A stretch of DNA of 64,000 bases from Triplophysa rosa (Eukaryota; Chordata; Actinopteri; Cypriniformes; Nemacheilidae). This document shows positions 1 through 35,094 of this stretch, one piece after another. Positions within the stretch are counted from its first letter, which is position 1. Each line of letters opens with the position of its first letter. Location: assembly GCF_024868665.1 (NCBI RefSeq), contig NC_079898.1:15422358-15486357 (forward strand), in the 5' to 3' direction. The notes beneath the pieces were generated by a model. The model was not told the DNA's origin. It ran no database searches and was given only the letters and a program-made list of their open reading frames with translations. The position numbers were made by a program, and so were the translations under genes.

Positions 1-161
1 ATCCAATGTCAACTGCGTGGATGAACATAGTTCCAATCATTTGTCACTTTATAATATAAACTATTATAAATGTAAACATTATACTACCGTATAAAGCTGA
101 TAATCACAATAAAATCACGTGCTTTTGTCTAATTTGTTTTTCACTGACCTTTTCATATCAG

Positions 162-3100
162 GAACTCCTGGTCTACAAGGACCTCCAGGTATAACACTGT
201 TTTACTACTTTCTTTTTTTCTTTACCTTCTGTACTTTACAGTATTCATATATTTGTGTGCAGACTTTAAAAACATTTTTTTTTTATTTAATCATAGGCAT
301 TCCTGGCAATCCTGGTCAACCTGGGGCTAAAGGTGGGATGACGTTTGTATGAAGTTGACAGATATTATAGAATCTTCTTGTGTTTAGTATTATTGAGGTA
401 TTATCGAACATTGGAGTCATATCTGTAAATAAAAATATGTTGAGCATGTTAACATTAATCGTTGTGAAAATGTTCACAGGTGAGATCGGTGCACCTGGGA
501 GAGTGATTAATGCAGGTAAGACTATCTGAAGCATCAGATCACTGAACAGTTCAATAAATTAAAGGGATATTCCACCCAAAAATGAAAATGATGTCATGAA
601 AAACTGAGAGTTTTCTTTTGACATGGACTATGTTGATTTTGCAGCTGGCTCTAGCTCAGTGGCTATCCCAGGCCAACCAGGCAGCCCTGGACCTCCTGGC
701 CCACCTGGACACCCTGGACTCTCAGGTGTGTTCATAACATACAGTATATCACATTGTTAAAAACAACCAAACTAGAGTTAAAACTAAAACAAACAGCCAT
801 CTCCTTCTTAAGACCACAATAAAAATCTTCATATTGCATTAGTTTACACACACATCATTAGATATGTAAAGCAAACACTTTGAATGAGAATGAGAACACT
901 CCTGATACTTTACTAATGTAAATTATTTATCTTGTCACACTAGGTCCCATCGGCCCTGCTGGACTTCCTGGACAGCCTGGTAAAACTGCATCTGATGCAC
1001 TTGCTATTGATGTTTTACTCCATGAAATACACACAAGTACATTCAAAATCTTACTAAAATGGTATTCCATCCGCCTGTCCATCTCCATGTTTATGCAGGT
1101 CCTAAAGGTCCCAAGGGAGATCAAGGAGATCAAGGTGAACCTGGTATTGTAGTCAGAACTAGTGAGACTGTGAGTTCAAGGCGAGCAGAAAGTGAGTCTT
1201 CGTGAAAAAGATCTCATTTCAATATTTGCAGATAAGAGAGACACATTGACATACCATCTGTGTATCTGATGTTTTAGGTGTTTATGGTGCACAGAATGCT
1301 GGTGTTACTGGACCACCTGGTCCCCCAGGGCCTCCTGGACGTCCAGGTATAATAATAAGACCAATATCTTGAATTATGTCTTCAAGTAAACAATGTTTTT
1401 TTGTAATAATAACTCTATGGATTTGCGTGTGACTTAAAAACAAATCAGATTTGAATGCATTGAGTCATTTTACTTTGCTTTGTTCTTATAGGAGATTCTA
1501 TACAAGGACCACCGGGTCAACCAGGTATAATTACATAGTACAGTTAAAAGTACACTTTCCACAGATTAAATCTGTCATTTTTTCAATTGAACTTTTTTGC
1601 TGTTTGTAAAAAACAGAAAATATCACTAACTAAAAAATGTGCTCCCACTTCCTTTATCAATACAACGTGAAATCTTTACTGAATGTTTGTAGCATTCAGC
1701 ACAAATACTGTATTCATATTACAGTATGAACCAGTTGAAGGAGAAATATGGTATATAAGAAGGCTCTTACTCAGACTTTTCTATAGTGTCACACTGTTCC
1801 CAACTGTTTGTAATTGTCTTATAGGATACGGCAGACCAGGTCCAAAAGGAGACAAGGGAGATTCAGGAAGCTTTGTGCCAAATTCAGGTTTGGCTACAGC
1901 ACAAAAACATGGTTTTAAATGCTGTTATAATTGCATTGTGATTTTTGTAAGTCTGACAAATTTTCCCAACACAGGAACGTTCTTTGCCGGACCACCTGGG
2001 CCACCTGGTTCTCCAGGACCTAAAGGAGCAACAGGTGAAATATAATGTTTTCAAATGATCAAAACTGATTATTTCTATTTTTTCTATTGACCTTTTACCA
2101 GAAAGGCCACTTTGAAAGCATTATATTAGACAGTAGTTACACAACTAATATCAGATATCTAATGATTAATGTGTGTAAACTTCAGGTGCTCAAGGACCAA
2201 GGGGATACCAAGGTGAAGCTCTAATCACTAACTAAATAAATCACAATGATTATTATGAACACTGCACACATCTTTGAATAGATCAACCATCACATGTCTT
2301 AAGTCAGGACTTGCTTTTTTATTCTTTTTATCATCATTTCTTAGGTGAACCGGGTCAACCTGGCCTTGCGGGGAGTTCCGGTAGAGTTAGTAAGTAAAAA
2401 ATGTTTTGTTGTTAATATTATTGAAAAAATATCTGTGTAGTTTGCCTAGTCTTGGCAAGTTTGAGCTGTCTTAACTGAAAATAACTTGCCCAAGCATATC
2501 TTAAAACATGTAATTGCCATTGTTTTTTCTCAAGATGCACACCAGTAATGTTTTTATTTAAGGCATTTTATAATAAGCAATTTAAATATCCTAATTTAAC
2601 TAAGGCATAGTCCTGGATTAAGCTAAATCTTGTCTGTGAAACCGAGCCTTGGCCTTCTAAATGTTTAATCTGCCATTACTTACATTCAGTTACATTGACA
2701 TTCAACAGTTTTACATCTTTAGTTGTTTTAAAGCATTTATTGTTTCAGTATTGCTATTAAATGAAAACTACCTGAATTAATGATTAACATGAAATAAATT
2801 GTATGCGTTATTAATTTTAACTCATTATAGTCACTGAATATGGTGCGGGTCAAGGACCACCAGGTCCCCCAGGTCCTCCAGGACCACCCGGACGGGACGG
2901 ACGTAATGGTAAATCTTTAAATAAGGATCAGGAAACATTGCACAAAGATGTTATAGTATCTTTCATGCAACGTATTGTTGACCTGTTTTCATTGTACTAA
3001 TTCTGCAGGGGAGCCTGGAATACCAGGTACAGCGATATTCCAAAGAGACTCAAGAGGTGAATATTAATTTACTTTTCTGTACTGTACAACATTTCTGGCT

Positions 3101-6100
3101 GTTTGTATTTGTATTGCATTGGGCAAACCTCATGAATCCATGTTAAAACATTGTTTCACTATTTTTGCCCTCTCCATAATATTCCATATGCTCTATCCTT
3201 AGGGTCAGTTGCAGTCGGGCCCCCAGGGGTGCCTGGTCCTGCTGGTCCTCCCGGACCTCCCGGTGCTCCAGGCCATTCCGGTGGATCACATTCAACTGCA
3301 GATTATCGTCGTTACATCATGGAGTATATGCAGAGTGAGTACCTGTTCATCTGGATGATTCTTGACGTGAATATACACAGAAGGTCATTTCCTTATGAAC
3401 GTGTGACTTGCTCTACCAAGGTGACAGCATGAGGCAGCATTTGTCTAGTATTCAAGGGCCACCAGGACCACCTGGGGCTTCAGTGTCTGTGGAGGAAGTG
3501 GCATCTCGGGTCGTTGCCTACCTTCAGCGTAAGTCTTAAATGCCTCATAAAAATAAAAATTCTGTCTACTGTATATGTAACTAAATATCCTGGCCAAACG
3601 ATAATTCCACTAAATAACACATGTTTTTATTGCATAAGTGAAAGCTATATATTAGGGTGTCATAATTGTATATTTCTTGGCCTACAAGACCACCACTGGT
3701 TCGGAACCCCCATATCTTCACTCGCTAATACAGACATATGTACCCGCCAGGGGTTACTCCTTATGTTGTCCTTGTGTTGTTCCAGTTGCTTCTATTGTTT
3801 ACCTCATTTGTAAGTTGCTTTGGATAAAAGCGTCTGCTAAATGACTAAATGTAAATGTTCTTATAAGAGGAAAAAAAATTTGTGCATTATTTTTGTGCAT
3901 AATATTATAGCATATTATAGAATATTATATTATAGCATTGACACACAATAGCCACATTGAGGTAATATTATTAACTTGTTTCAGGTTCTGGAATCAGTGG
4001 TGTCAGTATTAGTCAAGGTCCACCGGGTCCTCCAGGCCCACCTGGAAGCATAACTGCTGAATACATTATTTCTCTGTTACAGAGTGAGTAAACAATGGAT
4101 ATAAATGTTTTCTCTCAGATTTGTGGATGATGTTAATTTTGAGGGATTGAAATGGATTGTTTGATTTTGTCTTGTGTTCAGGAGACGATGTGAGGCGATA
4201 TGTGATTGGCCCTCCAGGACCACCGGGAGCAGCTGGCAGTATTGCTACTAGCTTCAACACACAGGAAGTAGCAAACTATGTCATCAGAATAATGAGAGGT
4301 GTGTTCCTTTAGCTGAGTTATGTGACTAATCTAATGTATCATTTCTCCAACACTAGGGCACCAAACACAATTTCAAAATATATATATATTTTTTCAGGTT
4401 AATATTAGGTTCATTCTTAGCAATTTTATATGTGCTTTTTATAATTCAGTTATTTTTTTATATTTATATATACATTCTACTTTTCTAGTTTTAGTTCCAA
4501 TTTATTATCAGTTAATAATTTTAGTGCCTTTAAGGGACAGTTCACGCAAAAAAGTCATAATTTACTCACCCCCGCGTTGTTCCAAATCAGTATAAATTTC
4601 TTTGTTGTAATGAACACAGAAAAAGATATTTGGACAAATGCTTGTAAGAAACAGTTCTTGGACCCCATTGACTACCATAGTAGGAAAAATTACAATGGTA
4701 GTCAAAAGTGCCCTAGAACTGTTTGCTTTCCTACATTTTTCAAAATATCTTCTTCTAAAAAATTATAAAGTCATTTTTCCTACTTTGGTATTCAGTGGAG
4801 TCCAAGAACTGTTATAAGCATTCTTCCAAATATCTTTCTCTGTGTTCATCAGAACACAGACATTTATACAGATTTGGAACAACTTGAAAGTGAGTAAATG
4901 ACGACAGAATTTTTATTTTTGGGTGAACTGTCCCTTTAATTTCAGTTTATTGCTGTGTCAACATTTTTAATATACATAATAATAATAATTTCCCTTAAAT
5001 TTTTACAAATAATATTTAGATTTAGATTTGATTTGATTTGAGGAAAATCCCAAATAGATAATATATATCAAATATATTTTATAGTTTACAGGAAATACTA
5101 TTTTATATTAAGTTCTGTCTAATGGCATTTATGAATTCATTTCTAGAGCAGGGAATTATAAATAAGGCTGGACCACCAGGCCCTCCCGGCCCCCCTGGCC
5201 TACCAGGCTTGACCTACAGTGACGTAACCACTTTAATTCAGAGTATGTGATTCTTTTTAACTTTGAATCATTTAAAGAATTTTCTATGGAAAGCAAAAAC
5301 ATTTCCTTACATTACCCTTGTATGTACTTGAAGAATCAGGGCTCAGTGGAAGCATTGGACATCCCGGGCTCCCTGGTCCTCCTGGCGTACAGGGACCTCC
5401 TGGTCTACCCGGTGCTCCAGGAAGCAGCTCAACTGTGATCTCAGGTTTAAAACTGGAGGACATCCAGCTCTACCTGCAGAGTGAGTCATCTGATGCCCCA
5501 ACACATTATTCTACCATCCACCTTCAATAGACATGTAACAAGACAATGATGCCATTCTGTGGTATATAGAAAATGGTTTTAGAGGACCCCCAGGCCCACC
5601 TGGTCCACGAGGACCCCATGGACCTCCAGGAGATGTTACAGGCCTGGTATCATATAGCGGATCTTCCCAAGCCCAGAGAGAACACATCCGTGCTGAGCTG
5701 CAGGAGTACTTCAACAGTGAGTTTGTAACTTGTCTCTGAAAGCTGACACTAGTGTAACTTCTCATTGAGAGGTGAATATTTAACCGATACTGCAAGTTAT
5801 GCGGTCACCCTCCACCCTGCATTGTCAGAGCAGAATGCATGAATCAGATCTGCATTCACATATTTGATTCTCCTGGTTTATATTACAGATGATGGTAGAT
5901 TGAAGTATCATTTAATAGTGGCACTTTTTTCAGGTGACGCTGTAAGACGCTACGGTCTCCCTGGGCCTCCCGGACCCCCTGGACAGAAAGGTGAACGTGG
6001 TGAACCAGGATACAATTATCAGAATGTGAGAAGCCAGTATCATTTGGGCACTGAGACGGGTGAAGCACTGGACTATTCTAATGTTGCACTGAAAGTGACC

Positions 6101-7079
6101 GACTACATAAAGAGTGAGTCGTTTTATTCATAAATACATTACAAAACTAATTTTCTTAAAGTTCACCCAAAAACATTGGGTCATGACTCTAATGTGGAAC
6201 ACAAAAGAAGATATTTTGAGAAATGTCCCTGTGGTTTTGTGTTCATAGAATGGAAGTCAATGGGGGGCCAGTGTTGTTTGGTTACCAACATTCTTCAAAA
6301 TATCTTCTTTTGTGTTCTGCAGAAAAAACTCAAACAGGTTTAGACATGAGGGTGAGTAAATGTTGAATTTTCATTTTTGGCTGAACTGTTTTACTTTTCC
6401 TACAGATCAGGGTCTACTGCAGGATCTTACGGAGGGGTACTGGAGAGGACAAGAACAACGGTTCCAAGGGTCCCCGGGGCCCCCTGGTCCTCCCGGGTAC
6501 AGCCGCGTGTTTGCTGCCTATGGAAACGTGACTGCTGACCTTGTGGACTTCTTTAGAAGTCAGTGTCCACTTTTGTTGATGCCAATTAGATATTTAATTG
6601 CCACATGCTGCTTGGATCATTTGGGTAAAATAATTTCATCCTTTTTAGTACACGGGGCCATTCCAGGACCCCCTGGTAGGCAGGGACCTAGAGGAGAGAG
6701 AGGATACCCAGGACCAAAAGGAGAGAAAGGTAACAGTTACAGAAGCTGATAATGCCAGCCATGATTCATATAGATCAAACCTTGCAAGACATGAACTAAA
6801 ATATTGTAATAGGGAAAAAAACGTGAGCCATTGCTAATTTACAGCGGTATTGTAACTTTATGATCTAAAGGGGTTGTAGGAAGCTCAGGAATACCTGGCC
6901 TGCCGGGACAAAGAGGACCCGAAGGACCAAGAGGAGAGAAGGGTGAAAAAGGTTAGAAAAATTATTAAAAATATCAATCAACTGATGATGCTATAGCAGT
7001 CAATCTGATACGTCTTTATTTATATTTAACCTTAGGTGATACCCAGTCTGGTAGATGGAGAAGAGCCACTGGTGTATAA
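162..7079 (+). CDS. col17a1: Collagen alpha-1(XVII), C-terminal part (26 exons, 5' truncated by window)
   Basis: Collagen XVII (BP180) is a type II transmembrane hemidesmosomal collagen that anchors basal keratinocytes to the basement membrane; only ectodomain exons are here. Exons: 162-188, 297-332, 480-515, 645-725, 944-979, 1099-1191, 1278-1346, 1492-1524, 1825-1887, 1975-2034, 2186-2212, 2345-2389, 2831-2908, 3009-3056, 3203-3334, 3421-3528, 3985-4083, 4182-4298, 5147-5242, 5334-5480, 5570-5716, 5934-6113, 6406-6558, 6649-6729, 6871-6951, 7036-7079. They encode about 704 residues. All introns read are phase 1. Short Gly-X-Y blocks alternate with non-collagenous links such as IMEYMQ, VVAYLQ and DDVRRYV, as in human COL17A1. 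The motif [10 protein letters not shown] followed by GAIPGPPG near the end is the strongest match. The tail ends GRWRRATGV and then TAA at 7077-7079. The acceptor at 6871 could instead be 6880, and that at 5934 could be 5889; both alternatives stay in frame. Confidence 0.93.
559..600. repeat. Fragment of the GTTCACCC-type MITE in a col17a1 intron
   Basis: The segment TTAAAGGGATATTCCACCC followed by AAAAATGAAAATGATGTCAT resembles one end of the MITE family seen at 4530, 36914, 44667 and elsewhere. The opposite end is missing, so it is a solo terminus. Confidence 0.5.
3720..3857 (+). repeat. SINE/LINE-type 3' tail in a col17a1 intron
   Basis: The segment near 3808-3857 (TAAGTTGCTTTGGATAAAAG, then CGTCTGCTAAATGACTAAATG) is the familiar 3' tail of fish SINEs and their partner LINEs. 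The 5' boundary is not clear and may extend to about 3660. The family was assigned from memory of the tail only. Confidence 0.55.
4530..4939. mobile_element. MITE with long terminal inverted repeats (GTTCACC family)
   Basis: The left end TTAAGGGACAGTTCACGC mirrors the right end GGTGAACTGTCCCTTTAA. The inner part is also palindromic around a shared AACACAGAAAAAGATATTTG-like block. It sits in a col17a1 intron. It is non-coding and probably mobilised in trans; the transposase family is not determined. Confidence 0.75.
6157..6393. mobile_element. Shortened MITE of the GTTCACC family
   Basis: AAAGTTCACCCAAAAA at the left and TTTTTGGCTGAACTGTTTTA at the right form degenerate inverted ends around GAAGATATTTTGAG-like and CAAAATATCTTC-like arms. 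It lies in the intron just upstream of col17a1 exon 6406-6558, and its right end is within 15 bases of that acceptor. Confidence 0.65.
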
Positions 7080-7530
7080 AGAGTCATAAAATTGTAGTAG
7101 AAGCACCATGAATATCATAAAGAAAATATAAATAACACATAAACTTGCCTCTCTTTATGAAGTAATGCAGGTCAGAGGCTTGTTTGGGTCCTATATTATC
7201 ACAATATACAGTTTTATAATCAAGCAAATGCATGCAATTTTTTTATCCAAACATTACACACATTATCAGAGCTTTACTAGTGTGGGTTTATGACAACAGT
7301 CTTACATTTTTGCATTTTTTTATCTAATATTTGTTATAAACAAAAGCACTTGAAATGTACTTTTACCTAAAAGCGGATTTTAAAATTGCTTTTATTTTTT
7401 ACCGCAATGGTTTTGGCTGTTTTTGTATTGTATGAATCTTATGAATATGTTTCACAAACAGCAAAAGATCAGAATGTAAAATGAAAAACCAGTCCAAAGA
7501 AAATAAACTATTTAAAACACCTGAGACTGT
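7080..7530 (+). other. col17a1: col17a1 3' UTR with polyadenylation signal
   Basis: AT-rich sequence after the stop codon with no further open frame. AATAAA at 7502-7507 is the likely polyadenylation signal. It lies about 110 bases from the signal of the oppositely transcribed slk gene (AATAAA on the minus strand at 7619-7624), so the two transcripts end tail to tail with almost no spacer. Confidence 0.6.
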
Positions 7531-7604
7531 TTTATAGCATGTGCTGGAACATTATAAGCAACATCCCAAAGTTGGAAAAGTCCAAGAAAACTTCAACGAA
7601 TCAA

Positions 7605-9134
7605 AATACAATGATAGTTTTATTTACAGCATTCTTACAGTATAACAATGGACACAAGCTTTTACATACAGAATCAAATTGACCTCAAAAATGCATCTGA
7701 TATTCATCAAAGTGAATTTTCAGCAGTATGACACTAGGATGTACATACGTTTTAACACTAAGCCCATGTAAAACATGTGGTCTGTTCAAAGAGCTCTGGT
7801 CAAATACAGCATGTAGGTTTTCACTCAGCATTAATGTATGAGCACAGCCACCATGGATAAGATACAGAAAAACATGATTTGTGTCCGTCTTGCACAAAAC
7901 GTGTTATCAAAAATAGAGCTTGAATCAGGTGATAAGTCCTCAGCAACAGTGAGAAATGTCCAAGACTTTTCACTAAAAATGCTTTGCTTACCGTTGAAGC
8001 TTGCATAGGACAATTCAAAACAATGCTCTACATCTGATAATAAAAGAATGTGTCCTTCCAAAAAAACTAAAATGAATAAAGACAATCAATGTAACATGCA
8101 ATTTTATATTCAATTACCCTCTTACGTTGATGAAACATGAAATAAGCAACAATAAAAAAACTTTAAAAATAAATAACTTTTTAATACCATATATGAAAAC
8201 ATTCAAAAGCCAAGACTGCCTTATTCTCCTTCAAATATGTGAAATAATTTTGCTCATAAAAAAATAAACCTGGGTGCTATGTATGGCAAGTGACTTGCCA
8301 AATGAGAAACGACATCATCATATAAAATATTAGGGCACTATTTTTTGTAGTGAACTAAGAGATATCTGCATATGCTAAATTTGTTTTAAACCTGTGCAAT
8401 AAAATCATATTATAGATCCTTACAGTTTCATATTACATTCCTTATGTGTATGGGCACTGCAAATGTCTTTTATCATAATGTATCAAGAGCAAATATGGAT
8501 TTCCTAAGTTAAAAAAAAGAGTTTGTTTTAAAATGACTTTGCATTAAAATAAAAAACAGATCAATATGGCAAAATTGCAGTGAAAAAACAACAACAAATA
8601 TAACAAATAACATCTGAAAACAACAGCATAAGAGCACTGATATGCTATTAAAGTTAGCTGTGCAACCTTTGTGCAACATTTAGAGAACAGAGCGCAATGG
8701 TAACAAGAGTGTCCACATTATGTTTTTTTTAAGTGACCTAACACAAACTCACCGATGTGATGTCATGCTATTTATGGGCTTTGCACCATGTGACCCCCAT
8801 TAAGGCTTATCTCTTCATGTATCCCAAAAAAGATGATATTGCCTGAGTGTATCCACTGTTAATTTGTGCCGATATCTCAAACATAAATCACCAGATGACC
8901 ACAGACAAAAAACTAAAACATTAATCCGTTGGATTCAATGTGGCAAAAAAGCATGTCAGGATAATGCATAAATCTTGTCCTTCACTGTTAAAATAAATCA
9001 TCCTTTTATACTTCATAATACAGAATTGCATTTCAACACCATGCATATATTCCGATGTCATACCTTTCATATGGTATTTGACCCCTTTACTAGAACAGCC
9101 TTTCGGTGCTTCAAACAAAGCTTCAGCATGAAGG
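7605..9134 (-). other. slk: slk 3' UTR
   Basis: About 1.5 kb of AT-rich sequence lies downstream of the slk stop codon on the minus strand. It ends near an AATAAA at 7619-7624 (TTTATT on the plus strand). Open frames in it are short and match nothing recognised. The extent is inferred from the signal, not from transcript data. Confidence 0.55.
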
Positions 9135-30967
<21,833 letters not shown>

Positions 30968-31776
30968 ATGAAAATGGAGGGTGTAGATCCTGATGTAGTT
31001 GACATATTACATAAAACTATTGAAGAGTTGGAGGATATATTGCACGGGGGTCAGATGTCCTGTAACCATGTTGATGAAGTGTGGCCTAATTTGTTTCTAG
31101 GGGACATGTAAGTGCAATTCTGTGTGACTTTTATTGTGCATTAATTAAAGGGAGATGTGACCATTTATTATCATTGTTTAAACAGGCACATGTCTCATGA
31201 TAGGTATGGCCTATGGAGACTCGGTATCACTCATGTTTTAAATGCTGCACATGGTAAAATGTGTTGCAAAGGAAGTGATGATTTTTATGGGACAACGGTG
31301 AAGTACTGTGGTGTGCCAGCCAATGACCTGCCTACATTTGATATTTCACCATTTTTCTACCCATCAGCACACTACATTCATGAAGCTCTCAGCACAACTG
31401 GAGGTATATGTATAATAATAACATGATTATTAATAAATACATCTCAATTTAAATTTGAACGGGTTAATTTATCCATTGCTTAAATGTTCTATTGTCTTGG
31501 ATATTAGATATGGTTAACATAGTTATAAATATTTGAATAATTATTCATTGCTTCAAATATCTTTTCCCACCAGCTAAAGTGTTTGTTCATTGTGCCATGG
31601 GATTGAGTCGTTCAGCTGCTCTGGTCTTAGCTTACTTAATGATACATTGCAATTACTCTCTGGTGGATGCAATCCTGAAAGTGAAAGAGAAAAGATGGAT
31701 TTTTCCAAACCGGGGATTTCTGAAGCAGTTGATAACACTTTACAACGAATTATACTGCAAGTCAGAGTCAAAGTAA
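30968..31776 (+). CDS. dusp13a: Atypical dual-specificity phosphatase, DUSP13A/MDSP-like (array gene 1)
   Basis: Small cytosolic Tyr/Ser/Thr phosphatase of the atypical DUSP family. Exons 30968-31107, 31186-31403 and 31574-31776 give 186 residues, close to human MDSP (about 188). The N-terminal motif [11 protein letters not shown] is followed by [11 protein letters not shown], the general-acid region VPANDLP (Asp94) and the P-loop HCAMGLSR (Cys126, Arg132), then PNRGFLKQL. The NAAH and FYGTTV segments favour the A-type over the B-type human DUSP13 product. From family knowledge MDSP is skeletal-muscle enriched; expression here is unknown. It is the first of four same-strand tandem paralogues and diverges from slk. 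All three splice junctions keep frame. Confidence 0.88.
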
Positions 31777-32946
31777 CTTGCCTGCCTCTGTTAGAACATG
31801 ACTAAAATACAGTATGTAAACTAAAATAGATAATTATTTAACCGTTATCAAATTCTCATTTAAAATGTCATTTAAAATTATTTATCATTAAAAACATGTT
31901 AAAATCGAACATTTAATTAACTTCCCAATAACAATTTCCATTATCATTAATGATTTAATCTTTATATTATCAGTCATCATAGGCTACTATCTCTGTCTTC
32001 TGTTAAATGTAGGCTATTTGAAAAACTAACGAGAATCCCAGTGCACTCATTGTATTAATGTCACTAAAATTCTGAAATTAACTAAGGTGTTTCAAACTAT
32101 GCAAATGTCATTAAACTAAGCTGATGAATAGCAAACGTTGTTTCTTCTTTCTTCAGTGCGTACAATAGCCCAAAGAGGCATGTTTAACCAACACAATGTC
32201 CTTCATTGTCCCGTCCTCTCGTCATCGAATGAATCATTTCCAAGGGTCACATGTAGAACAGACCACGATGTTCTTTAATCAAAATAGAATAGACAAGGGT
32301 TTAAATTTGGACGAGGATTATATGCCAGTGGTTGTTTCCACGGGAAAGGTGTAAACAATAATCACTCGGTTTAAAAAATAAACACATAACTCTTCACTAT
32401 GTATTTTTAATACTGTGGCTATTCTTCGAGCATCATTATTCCGTAAAAAAATTATAACAAATACAGCTTCCGCGGAGGCATGAAGCGTCACGTGATACTG
32501 TTTTCCTCGCGCACCAGGAAGAACCAATAACAGATTGGAAAAGGCATTTGTTTAAATCTTGTTGTAGGTCGTTGTGGGGGTTTTTTTCATTTCAAGTACC
32601 AGTCTTTGGAATTAATAGATTTGAAGTGTTACATGCAAATATCAATACGACAAAAACGTACTGAGATTTGAATGCGACTAAATGGAATATTGGCTGTCTG
32701 AGCCACCATGCGCCCCCTGCAGGAGGACACATTGTACATAATTTCGCAGTAACATGCCGCCTGATTTGTTTTACGCACAGACACAGAGATGTTTCAGAGG
32801 CATCGGGTGACAGAGCAGCGTCATAAAGAGCACCTGTTTGTGTGGATCACGACGTGCCAAACGGTTTATGTATGCTGAACGTCACGAAGACAGGAGAAAA
32901 ACAGTAACTCGTGAAATCTTTGATCAGTCTGGGTCAGCCGCGAAGA
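31777..32946. other. Spacer between DUSP array genes 1 and 2
   Basis: AT-rich spacer holding the 3' UTR of gene 1 and the promoter and 5' UTR of gene 2. I see no coding exon, RNA gene or clear transposon. The last few hundred bases before 32947 are less AT-rich and are the likely promoter of gene 2. Confidence 0.5.
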
Positions 32947-34047
32947 ATGACAGCTCAGAAAAATAAACACGGAATTCTGGCTATTAAAGAATTGGAAAAT
33001 ATTCTAGACACGTGTAAAGTTGAATTAACTCAAGTCGACGAGGTCTGGCCGAATCTGTACATCGGAAACGTGTAAGTTAAGCATACGTAATTAGGCTATG
33101 TCATGTTAATAGCTGGATTATCGTAACCCTTATTTAAACATTTCCTACAGTATGTCCAGATAATTTTGATTCGTTTTTATTATATTCCTATTTTCTAGTA
33201 CGATTTGGGAATAAACTATAAATCTAACATACTATATTACTGTGGGATGAAATCATTTATGCAGTTATTCACTTTTATTAAGTGTCATTCACTTGTTTTA
33301 ATAAGTGGCTGTCCTGTTACATAACATATCTGTCTCTTTATTACAGGGCCATTGCTCAGAATAGAAATGCTTTGAAGAAAATGGGCATCACTCATGTTTT
33401 AAACGTTGCCCATTCAAAGCAAGGAAGCATCGGGGACCAAAGCTATTATGGCAATACAATAACATATTATGGCATTCCAGCAGAAGACTCCTCATCATTT
33501 GACCTTAGTGTGCACTTTAAACCCGCTTCTGATTTTATCCACAAAGCTCTGAAGAAAAAGAATTGTAAGTGACTAGAAAGAATTGATCTTAGAATTAAGT
33601 TGATATTCATAGAAAAAACATCTGTTGCTAAACAGGTACTGTACTTAACACTTCAATTCTCAATGCTTTACTCATTCTTTACCAAAATTATTTCTGTTAC
33701 AACATATAATAGTGTTGGGCATAATGTTGAGCATAGAAAACTAAACTTTTCTGTACTATTCTATATTTTGGGGAAATAAAATGAAATCATTTATAGTGTT
33801 TTTTTTTATAATTACAGTATGTATTTTCCTAATAGGTAAAGTGCTCGTTCATTGTATCATGGGAATGAGTCGGTCCGCTACGTTGGTTCTAGCATACCTC
33901 ATGCTGCGTCAGCGTCGTACTCTCCGTACTGCCATCCAAACGGTGGTCCTGCGGCGACCAATCTATCCCAACAGGAACTTTCTGAGCCTTCTCTTGGATT
34001 TAGACATTCAGTTACAAAGAAAGCGAATGTTATGTCCCATTCTCTGA
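32947..34047 (+). CDS. Atypical dual-specificity phosphatase, DUSP13A-like paralogue (array gene 2)
   Basis: Exons 32947-33071, 33347-33564 and 33836-34047 encode 184 residues. Landmarks are [22 protein letters not shown], the general-acid loop IPAEDSS (Asp89) and the active site HCIMGMSR (Cys121, Arg127), followed by TLVLAYLML and YPNRNFL. All catalytic residues are present, so it is probably active. The second exon is 218 nt, as in the other three array genes. The codon across the second junction becomes Cys where the paralogues have Ala or Gly. It is closest to gene 1 and to human DUSP13A by the AHS and YYGNTI segments, but more diverged. An exact orthologue cannot be named, so no symbol is given. 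Confidence 0.86.
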
Positions 34048-34707
34048 CATTCGTGTTATGAGCAAACAAACAGCCAAGCATCATTTGTAATTGCGGTAGA
34101 GGGTAACCACCATTGGTATGTTTACATTATTTAAGATGATTTATGTGTTGTGCTGTTGTTACAAATACCCCCCCCCACCACCATGTGTGCCTTTCAAGTG
34201 TATTGTTTGTATAGACTGTATTTGTACTTTGCCGTACATTCACAAAGTTGTTACATAAAAACTGAGAATTTAAACGCTTTAACACTTTAATACTGAACCT
34301 TTAAATGTCGTTTTAATATTGAAGCTTCTAATATAGACTTACATTTTCCAGAATGGAATTCCAATGTAATATAAATGATTTTCATAAATATATGACATTG
34401 CAGCAATATATGCTGAAGCACATAGTTTACTACTGCAAATATCATCTAATAACAAATTAAGCTGTATTAAGTTGTGGTTTATGAATCTCAGCATTTGTGA
34501 ATACTAAGAAAAAACTCACTGTCAGCAGTATGGCTTTTACTTCGCTTTTGGCATCCAAATTTGAAGAACTTACTGGCCAACCTCAATGTCTTTCTGTTGA
34601 CGTTATCATGAAAGTCTTGTTTCAATGAATGAGCAACTCTCTGATGTGGTGTTTTAGTGCAGCCTTTTTGTTTTAATAGCAGAATAATGTGTTGCATTCA
34701 ACAGCAT

Positions 34708-35094
34708 CAGGTCCAGTGTGTAGTTTTTTGGAGGATCTATTGACATAAATACAATATAATATACATAACTATGTCTTCAGAGACCTTACATGATGAAGCC
34801 TTGTTTTTATTACCTTAGAATGAGCTATTTCTATCTACATACACTGCGGGTCCCCTTGCATGGAATTTACCATGTTGTTTCTACAGTAACCCTAAACGGA
34901 CAAACTGCTCTACAGAGCACGTTTCGTAAATACAATATCTCCTTCTGCAACGACACAAAAAAGTGAGGACATCTTAGCCCTGTATCAGTTGCTGTAGTGC
35001 TTGGAAAGGGAGGGGTAAGTGGTGGAGTGAGCCATTAATTGCAATTTGCAACCTCACCACTAGATGCCGCTAAATTTCATGCACTGGACCTTTA
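34708..35094. mobile_element. MITE with GGTCCAGTG/CACTGGACC ends, copy 2
   Basis: The ends are AGGTCCAGTGTGTAG and GCACTGGACCTTTAA. It aligns by eye with 11275-11668 over nearly its whole length with scattered substitutions. It lies in the spacer between DUSP genes 2 and 3. Confidence 0.7.
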
